This document shows, piece after piece, positions 1 through 4,735 of a stretch of DNA of 6,043 bases. The notes under the pieces were generated by a model. That model saw only the letters and a program-made list of their open reading frames with translations, did not search any database and was not told the DNA's origin. The position numbers and the translations under genes are program-made. The first letter of the stretch is position 1; each line of letters starts with the position of its first letter. The stretch is taken from assembly GCA_021790415.1 (NCBI GenBank), contig JAJYDZ010000123.1, positions 1 to 6,043 on the forward strand. The letters are read 5' to 3'. The DNA is from Thermoplasmata archaeon. GTDB taxonomy: Archaea; Thermoplasmatota; Thermoplasmata; Thermoplasmatales; Thermoplasmataceae.

Positions 1-181
1 CATAGATTGCCACGGCAACTATAGCTGCTCCAACAATCAGACCTCCTCCCACCATTCTGCTCTTCCCGCTTCCGAAATAAGCAGTCATGGCTCCGAGAAC
101 AAGCAGTGATAGAGCCAGCAGGGCCATAATAACCAAAACAAATACGTCCCAATTCCAAGGATTCCACGGATAACTAATCAT
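1..181 (-). CDS. Small membrane protein, C-terminus cut off by the window edge
   Basis: This frame was read directly from the sequence. It opens with ATG at 181-179, just after an in-frame TAA at 187-185, and stays open to base 1, giving 60 complete codons. The N-terminus (MISYPWNPWNWDVF) is rich in Trp and Pro. It is followed by a hydrophobic helix at about residues 13-36 (VFVLVIMALLALSLLVLG and on), a short basic loop (GSGKSR, residues 37-42) and the start of a second helix (MVGGGLIVGAAIVAVAIY). This suggests a protein with two or more membrane spans, its N-terminus before the first helix and a basic, probably cytoplasmic, loop between the helices. The start lies only 6 nt downstream of the stop of the RAM-domain gene, so the two are probably co-transcribed. 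No strong Shine-Dalgarno is seen close to the ATG, and translational coupling is likely. I do not recognise a family. That it is a real gene is fairly sure; its function is unknown. Confidence 0.72.
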   Translation of the reverse strand, partial: MISYPWNPWNWDVFVLVIMALLALSLLVLGAMTAYFGSGKSRMVGGGLIVGAAIVAVAIY

Positions 182-187
182 TTTTTA

Positions 188-421
188 TCACAACTTTACT
201 CCAGTTAGCGTTTTAGTGTCTATAACACCATCTATTTTCCTGATCTTGTCAACAACAATTTTTCCAAGTTCGCTGAAGTCGTTAACATCTATCTTCACTA
301 TAAGATCATATTCTCCAAAGAGTGGATGAATCTCAACGATATAGTTAACCTGAGATATCTTATTATAAACTTCATGTTCCTTTCCCGGAACTGTGCTGAC
401 AAGTACAAAAGCTATAGACAA
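188..421 (-). CDS. Stand-alone Lrp/AsnC-type ligand-binding (RAM) domain protein
   Basis: A 77-residue protein that is only the effector-binding half of an Lrp/AsnC regulator (about 150 residues when complete). The usual beta-alpha-beta-beta-alpha-beta order is visible: strand AFVLVST, helix EHEVYNKISQ, strand VNYIVEIHPLFG, the family signature G-E-Y-D at residues 36-39, strand DLIVKIDV, helix FSELGKIVVDKI, and a last strand in GVIDTKTLTGVKL. There is no helix-turn-helix. A TAA stands directly before the start, so the DNA-binding part is absent rather than missed. The start is TTG at 421-419, supported by family alignment (these proteins begin M-x-x-A-F-V-L-V) and by the SD-like AGGGTG just upstream; no ATG is available nearby. 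RAM-only proteins oligomerise and bind amino acids or related small molecules, and may pair with full-length Lrp proteins. It is probably cytoplasmic and co-transcribed with the membrane protein 6 nt downstream. The ligand cannot be told from sequence. Confidence 0.88.
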   Translation of the reverse strand: MSIAFVLVSTVPGKEHEVYNKISQVNYIVEIHPLFGEYDLIVKIDVNDFSELGKIVVDKIRKIDGVIDTKTLTGVKL

Positions 422-425
422 TTAG

Positions 426-432
426 ACACCCT
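426..432 (-). promoter_or_regulatory. Shine-Dalgarno-like AGGGTGT before a TTG start
   Basis: On the minus strand AGGGTGT (432-426) stands 4 nt before the TTG at 421. It partly matches the archaeal anti-SD complement (AGGAGGTGA). It decides the unusual TTG start of the RAM-domain gene, because the preceding codon is a stop and there is no nearby ATG. If transcription starts close to 430, as the TATA position suggests, the site may be only partly in the mRNA. Confidence 0.45.
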
Positions 433-440
433 ATAACGCA

Positions 441-454
441 ATGATTCTTATCAT
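441..454. repeat. Short inverted repeat overlapping the RAM-operon TATA box
   Basis: ATGAT-TCTT-ATCAT is a perfect 5-bp inverted repeat with a 4-nt spacer. It lies between the TATA box and the predicted start point and overlaps the edge of the TATA box by 4 bases. A protein bound here would block TBP or polymerase, so it is a candidate operator. At this length in A+T-rich DNA it could also be chance. Confidence 0.3.
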
Positions 455-466
455 ATAAATCTTTCA
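451..466 (-). promoter_or_regulatory. Archaeal promoter (BRE + TATA box) of the RAM-domain operon
   Basis: The minus strand reads GAAAGATTTATATGA across 465-451. It has a purine-rich, A-rich BRE-like element (GAAAG) followed by TTTATATG, close to the archaeal TATA consensus TTTATATA. The TATA centre lies about 35 nt upstream of the TTG at 421, placing the start point near 430 by the usual spacing of about 25 nt and giving a leader of around 10 nt. It sits in the 73-nt gap after the GH15 stop codon, so the RAM-domain gene can be transcribed apart from GH15. Confidence 0.6.
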
Positions 467-494
467 TAACTGACCATCTGGCTTACTCATATGA

Positions 495-2942
495 TTATTC
501 CAGCATTATTGTGAAGTTCTCACCCTGCCATTTTTTTTCATTTTCCCAGAATATTGTAAATGTAAACGAGTTGCTGTCTTTCTCGTTTGCTGTTTCAAAA
601 TCTGATAAAAATATCCCCGTATGAAACTGGGTATTCTCAACATCTTTGACACTAACCCACTTGTCGAAGGAATAGTGTATTTGTGCCGCCTCACTGAGAA
701 CTATTCTTATCATTTCACCTTTTTTCACCCTTCTTATCTGATCCCTGAGATTCCAATAATTTATGTGAGATTCAAACTTGGAATCAACATACCTGTTATA
801 AACAAAATCAAGCTGATCTGATACCTTAGCATCCATAATAGAATGACATAGTTTGATATATTCAGCGTGTGCCCATACCAAGGGCATTGCTGATCCTGAA
901 GGTTTTCCATTGAACAGACCTCTTTTTGGAATATCATCTGAATCCCATATCTGCTCCGGGATTAGACCACCGGTGCTGGTCATCTTTTCCATTGTTGAAA
1001 GAAGTCTCTGAGCTTCTTCGAAATTACCACTTGCTATTTCATAGTGGCCTCTTTCACCAACAAGAAGTGGCCATCCCCTCCCTATACCTGTGCCATCAAA
1101 TGCACTTCCATCAGGATGTTCCCCATATCCATCATGATTATAACGGTGCCAAACGGGGCCGCTTCGGGTTTGGGTCAGGAGCATATCATCTATGACTTTT
1201 ATAGTATTTAGAATTTTTTTGTCTTTTGCGCTTCTGATTCCAAATCTTACCATGGCTGGAGCATCCATACAGATGAGATCGGCAGCGGTGAATTGTGAGT
1301 GTTCCACCGGCCGATTTTTAACAGAGACAGGTTCGTTTCCATTGGATGGATGAGTGGAATCTCTTCTTGTAATTCTCATATAATAACCTTCCACAGAACT
1401 TTTTTTGGAAATATTTGTGTTCATCACATATAGTGAGCCATCTATCCTTGAGTTGATGGAATCGGCGAAGCTCATGCATAAATTAGCTTCTACTTTCATG
1501 CCAAAGGCCTCAAATAATTTTGCAGCGCATAACAACCCCGTTATTTCAACGGATATTGTAAATGGTGTAATACCGCCATCCTCTTCCCATCTGTCCTGAT
1601 CAGTTGCAGGACCGTTTAGGATTATATAGTGAACCGCTTTTCTAAGCATTGCAATAAGCGCGTCTGATTTCCCTATGATGCCTTGAGAAAATAAGCGATA
1701 TGCAAGAATTAATGGGAATGCAGTTTCATCCATCTGTATGCCGTGCCAATAGCTCTTTCCGTCCAGCCATAAGTTCTGAAACCAATGACCATCGTTCTCC
1801 TGAGTAGCCATTAAGAATCTGAATGCGCTATAAGCTCCTTCCTTATCACCTGCAATGAGAAGGCTCTCTGCAGCTTCCACCATATCTCTGGGCCAGATAA
1901 GATGATATCCGCCTATGTCGTTATCTCCCTTTGTATTTCCCCATGGTATGGACAGGCTTGCTATTATGGCTCCTGGAAATTGACCCTTTGCCTGATGGCA
2001 CTTCAATACGATGATACTTTTCCTGTATAACCTGAAACGTTTTGACAATTTCTCATCTATTTTCAGACTATCCATATAATTCTTCCATTGATTCCTGTAT
2101 TTTTGAAGTATAGTTTCGGAATTGGATTCCATGGATACCAGAACTTTTAGGGCAGCTTCCTCAGGAGATGTTCCGTACCCGATATAAAAATCAAATTTAC
2201 CATTCTCCGGTAATTCAAGCTCAGAGGTTATTGCTATGTTTCCATCGTCGCACTGATTAAAGTTGTAGGTCATTTCCCCATTCTTTTTGATATCCTGCCA
2301 TCCATCATTTATTCCAGAATATCCGCAGGAAGTTCTTTTACACTTTATGTTGAAACATGATGCCATGAATATGGAGTCTTTTCTTGCAAATACCATGGTA
2401 TTTCCCTTGTAATCTCCTATCCATGCTGAATTTCCGTAACCTGAATTGTTAAGGTGGGGTGCCAGAAGAGAGTATAATTTTAGATTCATCTTTTTAAGAT
2501 TTTTGAAGGTTACCGATTCTATGAGAACGTCAGAATCTGGATCGGTGAAGACGATCTTCTCAATAGAATAATTTCCTAATTTACATGTGTTTGTTATCTT
2601 GAAGGCTGGGGTGTTCTCGTCTATCATATCCGTTTGATGATAGGTATCTCTCCTCTCCTCCGAGAAAAACCCTTGACCCGATACGAGAAACTGGTGATCC
2701 CGTAAATTTGCTATATCAATTCTTGGATAGTATATTTCATTAACAATTCCATGTGATATTGTAAACCAGACCTTACTGTGACCTGATATTGAGGTTCCAA
2801 CGCCATCTTTTGAGCTTGAAGTCCACCTTGGTTCTATGCCTGGACCCCCAGTAGCTTTTATTGTTTCCATAATAGATAATACGCCTCTCACATATTTTAA
2901 TTGGTTAGTTTTCCTAAAACTTTTATAGAAATCCTTTCTCAT
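495..2942 (-). CDS. Glycoside hydrolase family 15 (glucoamylase / glucodextranase type)
   Basis: An exo-acting inverting enzyme that releases glucose from alpha-glucans or maltodextrins. Numbered from ATG 2942 (815 aa), residues 34-50 carry the family opening PGIEPRWTSSSKDGVGT, which starts a glucodextranase-type N-terminal beta-sandwich reaching about residue 280. The (alpha/alpha)6 catalytic barrel follows to about 710. It has the sugar-binding WPRD at 350-353, RWEED at 451-455 with E453 as predicted general acid, WHRYN at 598-602, DGTGIGR at 616-622, and HAE at 692-694 with E694 as predicted general base. Residues 712-815 form a C-terminal beta domain. Both catalytic glutamates are present and the frame is intact. 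There is no signal peptide or membrane segment, so it should be cytoplasmic, suited to glycogen or imported maltodextrin. Archaeal GH15 trehalases are known, so trehalose is an alternative substrate. The start is uncertain: TTG 2966 has AAAGG directly abutting it, while ATG 2870 gives METIKATGGPGIEP, nearer the usual family N-terminus, with a TATA-like AAAATATG about 25 nt upstream. Confidence 0.95.
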   Translation of the reverse strand: MRKDFYKSFRKTNQLKYVRGVLSIMETIKATGGPGIEPRWTSSSKDGVGTSISGHSKVWFTISHGIVNEIYYPRIDIANLRDHQFLVSGQGFFSEERRDTYHQTDMIDENTPAFKITNTCKLGNYSIEKIVFTDPDSDVLIESVTFKNLKKMNLKLYSLLAPHLNNSGYGNSAWIGDYKGNTMVFARKDSIFMASCFNIKCKRTSCGYSGINDGWQDIKKNGEMTYNFNQCDDGNIAITSELELPENGKFDFYIGYGTSPEEAALKVLVSMESNSETILQKYRNQWKNYMDSLKIDEKLSKRFRLYRKSIIVLKCHQAKGQFPGAIIASLSIPWGNTKGDNDIGGYHLIWPRDMVEAAESLLIAGDKEGAYSAFRFLMATQENDGHWFQNLWLDGKSYWHGIQMDETAFPLILAYRLFSQGIIGKSDALIAMLRKAVHYIILNGPATDQDRWEEDGGITPFTISVEITGLLCAAKLFEAFGMKVEANLCMSFADSINSRIDGSLYVMNTNISKKSSVEGYYMRITRRDSTHPSNGNEPVSVKNRPVEHSQFTAADLICMDAPAMVRFGIRSAKDKKILNTIKVIDDMLLTQTRSGPVWHRYNHDGYGEHPDGSAFDGTGIGRGWPLLVGERGHYEIASGNFEEAQRLLSTMEKMTSTGGLIPEQIWDSDDIPKRGLFNGKPSGSAMPLVWAHAEYIKLCHSIMDAKVSDQLDFVYNRYVDSKFESHINYWNLRDQIRRVKKGEMIRIVLSEAAQIHYSFDKWVSVKDVENTQFHTGIFLSDFETANEKDSNSFTFTIFWENEKKWQGENFTIMLE
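2891..2900 (-). promoter_or_regulatory. TATA-like element that would make ATG 2870 a leaderless GH15 start
   Basis: The minus strand reads TTAAAATATG (2900-2891). Its centre is about 25 nt before the in-frame ATG at 2870-2868, the spacing expected between an archaeal TATA box and its start point. An mRNA starting there would be leaderless and encode METIKATGGPGIEP, which matches the short lead-in typical of this GH15 branch. It lies inside the longer reading frame used for the main call, so the two interpretations compete. Confidence 0.3.
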
Positions 2943-2959
2943 TGCCACATGATCAACAT
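2939..2959 (-). other. Six-codon mini-ORF overlapping the GH15 start (ATGA)
   Basis: The minus strand carries ATG TTG ATC ATG TGG CAA TGA (2959-2939), encoding MLIMWQ. An SD-like AAAGGTTGA (2971-2963) precedes it, with about 7 nt between the GG and the ATG, better placed than for any in-frame GH15 start. Its TGA overlaps the ATG at 2942 as ATGA, the arrangement of translationally coupled genes. It may be a leader that feeds ribosomes to GH15, or chance. It matters only if the mRNA begins upstream of 2971. Confidence 0.25.
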
Positions 2960-2966
2960 TTTTCAA

Positions 2967-3155
2967 CCTTTAGAACAATCTATACGAATACTACAATCGT
3001 TTAGACAAATCAAATCCTACCTTTTACATGGTAGAAGATTATTAACATTATAGTTCCTAATTCAGGATAAGGATAGTTTACTACAATGGTCTGGTTTTCA
3101 CTTTTATGTTATACCGTTCTATAGCAATTAGTGAGTGAGTATGCTTAGATACAGC
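2967..3155. other. Non-coding gap between the beta-propeller and GH15 genes
   Basis: These 189 bases hold no convincing gene on either strand; the plus-strand ATGs at 3028 and 3086 open frames of only 5 and 12 codons. It should contain the end of the propeller transcript and any upstream GH15 promoter. On the minus strand, CGTATAG near 2977-2985 and ACTATAAT near 3048-3055 are weak TATA-like sites, and neither stands out. A short GAGTGAGT-type direct repeat lies at about 3130-3140. No T-run typical of an archaeal terminator is present on the minus strand. Confidence 0.5.
3017..3034. repeat. Inverted repeat CTACC-N8-GGTAG upstream of GH15
   Basis: CTACC (3017-3021) and GGTAG (3030-3034) form a perfect 5-bp inverted repeat around TTTTACAT. 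It lies about 75 nt upstream of the chosen GH15 start, within the gap that should hold its promoter. It could be an operator for a dimeric sugar-responsive regulator or a small RNA hairpin; length alone does not exclude chance. Confidence 0.25.
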
Positions 3156-4580
3156 TCAATCCTTCCAGAACTGGTGTCTTCTATATACTAAGTAACCAAT
3201 GGATGATGCTAATATGACAACAACTATTATTGCCAATATTTCAGTAAAACTGACAGTTTTTGTCTGGTTAACGATCTCATATGAGGTAATCGAACCTGGG
3301 AATCCAAAAAATATAATAAACTGCTTTCCAGAAGCGGTATTACAAACATAATCTGAAGCACAAGTTCCTGTTGTTACATTACAGCTCTGGTATATTTTAC
3401 TGTTTAAAGGATTTATAAAAATGAGGTTAGGTTGACTATTTACATTGTTAACTAAAATGAAATTATCCAGATGATCAAAAAAGGGGGCCCAAGGAATGGA
3501 TGATGATCGATAGGTTATATTAATGGTATTAGAATTTAGATCAATAAGATAGATTATTTGACCGCTTTTCTGGCTAACAGGATGTGATGTGACGTAAATG
3601 GAATTGCTTTCGTTATCATATAATATATTCGTAGGACTTCCTCCGCTGATTGTTAAAATCCTTACTGCATTACTTGAAACGTTTAAAATAGATATTGAAC
3701 TGTTTGAATAGCTGTCTGCAAAGATGCAACTTCCATCACCATTCATGATCAGTTGCTCAGGTTGTGAGTTAGTGGTTATGTTTTTAATCACTTTCTGTGT
3801 GTTTGGGTCGACGACTGATATATAACAGGAAAGAGTATTTGAGACATATATTTCCCTATTAAATGGATCATATAAAATGCTAGTTGGCTCTTTACCAACT
3901 GATATATTTCCGGCGATCAGATTGTCGGATGTATCTATTAAGGAGAGGTTATCTGAATTATAGTTAACTACATATAATATTGAATTTAGAGGATCAAGAT
4001 ACATTGTTATGGGGCACTTGCCAACTGAGATATTCTTCACGATGGTATTTGTCAATGGATTGAATACAGTCACGTTGTTGGTAAAGCAAGATGAAATATA
4101 TACCAAATTGTTGTTTGGATTTGGTACTATGGAATTATAATTGTTAATCATAGGCCCTACACCTACTGGCATATATACATGACTGCAGGCGATATTCTTA
4201 GCAAGTGGCAATCGGTAGTTCAATAAGGTGCCGTTTGAAGAGAATTCAGCGATACATGAATTTCTAATATCCGAACCAGGAGAACCGGAACAATAGCTTA
4301 ATTTAGCAAGTATATCTGCGTCGTTTGATATGTATGTAGCCTGATCTACTATACTACAAAGCCCTTTTGTAGCTTGCGATGAAATTTTATCCAATTTAAT
4401 TTTAGACGGCGTTTTATAATTGTTAGTCGGTGAAGCAATTGAATTGTAATTCACCAAGTTTTGATTTGAATTTCCAATATTATATTCCACATGTTCAGCA
4501 AAGGAATATGCTGAGAGAATAACGATCAGTACTGACAATATGGAAAGGATATAATACAGTTTTCTTGTCATGTTATTCAT
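3156..4580 (-). CDS. Secreted, membrane-anchored YVTN-type beta-propeller surface protein
   Basis: A 474-residue surface protein. Residues 1-28 are a signal peptide: MNNMTRK, then the hydrophobic LYYILSILSVLIVILSA, with likely cleavage after YSFA. Residues 29-145 are an N-terminal region of unknown fold with four cysteines. Residues 150-415 are a beta-propeller of about 40-residue repeats (NxVYISS...NNVTVFNPLTNTIVKNISVGK, ILYVVNYNSDNLSLIDT, EIYVSNTLSCYISVVDP). The motif NISVGK-x-P recurs exactly in two successive blades. Residues 447-466 are a membrane helix (EILAIIVVVILASSIGYLVY), followed by basic RRHQFWKD facing the cytoplasm. There are at least nine N-x-S/T sequons and eleven cysteines. 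Such propellers in archaeal envelopes are thought to bind proteins or sugars, and no enzyme motif is seen. Start: ATG 4580 has GGGAG (4593-4589) 8 nt upstream and gives a clean signal peptide, so TTG 4598 is rejected. Sampled stretches are A+T-richer than its neighbours. Confidence 0.88.
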   Translation of the reverse strand: MNNMTRKLYYILSILSVLIVILSAYSFAEHVEYNIGNSNQNLVNYNSIASPTNNYKTPSKIKLDKISSQATKGLCSIVDQATYISNDADILAKLSYCSGSPGSDIRNSCIAEFSSNGTLLNYRLPLAKNIACSHVYMPVGVGPMINNYNSIVPNPNNNLVYISSCFTNNVTVFNPLTNTIVKNISVGKCPITMYLDPLNSILYVVNYNSDNLSLIDTSDNLIAGNISVGKEPTSILYDPFNREIYVSNTLSCYISVVDPNTQKVIKNITTNSQPEQLIMNGDGSCIFADSYSNSSISILNVSSNAVRILTISGGSPTNILYDNESNSIYVTSHPVSQKSGQIIYLIDLNSNTINITYRSSSIPWAPFFDHLDNFILVNNVNSQPNLIFINPLNSKIYQSCNVTTGTCASDYVCNTASGKQFIIFFGFPGSITSYEIVNQTKTVSFTEILAIIVVVILASSIGYLVYRRHQFWKD

Positions 4581-4588
4581 AAATAGTT

Positions 4589-4593
4589 CTCCC
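4589..4593 (-). promoter_or_regulatory. Shine-Dalgarno GGGAG fixing ATG 4580 as the propeller start
   Basis: GGGAG on the minus strand (4593-4589) ends 8 nt before the ATG at 4580 and pairs with the archaeal 16S tail (complement of CUCC). It lies inside the frame that a TTG start at 4598 would use, so it argues for the ATG as the true start. Confidence 0.6.
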
Positions 4594-4603
4594 TTCAATG
4601 CTG

Positions 4604-4623
4604 ATTAAATATTGATCTTTACC
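4604..4623 (-). promoter_or_regulatory. Candidate TATA/BRE promoter of the beta-propeller gene
   Basis: The minus strand has GGTAAAG (4623-4617, BRE-like) followed by TATTTAAT (4611-4604, TATA-like). The usual 25-nt spacing predicts a start point near 4582, almost at the ATG, meaning a leaderless message. This conflicts with the good SD at 4593-4589, which would then be untranscribed. One of the two signals is probably fortuitous, or a second promoter lies farther upstream. Confidence 0.33.
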
Positions 4624-4709
4624 GGACATGTTTTACCTTTTGATTCTTTGTTGAATGGCGAATATCCTCTTTGTATGAAAATAAGTGATTAAAATATTTG
4701 GTTTCATTG

Positions 4710-4733
4710 GAAAATATGGTTTTAAATATTTTC
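4710..4733. repeat. A+T inverted repeat just past the Hint-protein stop codon
   Basis: GAAAATAT (4710-4717) and ATATTTTC (4726-4733) form a perfect 8-bp inverted repeat around an 8-nt loop, ending two bases beyond the TGA at 4738-4736. Its place suggests a role at the 3' end of the transcript. The stem has only one G-C pair and is followed on the minus strand by short T-rich stretches (TATTTTAATC, TTATTTTC) rather than a clean T-tract. It is a weak terminator candidate. Confidence 0.35.
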
Positions 4734-4735
4734 AA

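Larger units (their letters stand above)
4573..4629 (-). other. 18-codon mini-ORF overlapping the beta-propeller start
   Basis: ATG at 4629-4627 opens an 18-codon frame (MSGKDQYLISIEGRTIYE) ending at TAA 4575-4573, so it overlaps the propeller ATG at 4580 by 8 nt. An SD-like AAAAGGT lies just before it, with about 6 nt between the GG and the ATG. The layout would allow translational coupling. If the closer TATA element at 4611-4604 is the real promoter, this frame is not transcribed at all. The peptide is unrecognised. Confidence 0.22.

Noticed and set aside
506..1599. Other-frame open stretches over GH15 (minus 506-694; plus 621-821, 926-1195, 1405-1599)
   Set aside because: They lie wholly inside a strongly supported GH15 gene, have no recognisable domain and are best read as shadows of its codons.
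2967..3155. RNA gene, CRISPR unit or mobile-element end in the gap before GH15
   Set aside because: No cloverleaf, no regularly spaced repeats, and no terminal inverted repeats with target duplication; only one short 5-bp inverted repeat is present.
4581..4598. TTG 4598 as start of the propeller gene
   Set aside because: The SD GGGAG lies within the six codons it would add and is correctly spaced for ATG 4580, which also gives a normal signal peptide.
4633..4707. 24-codon minus-strand frame (ATG 4707 to TAA 4633) in the gap before the propeller gene
   Set aside because: It has no ribosome-binding site, no recognisable product and a composition like the surrounding A+T-rich spacer.
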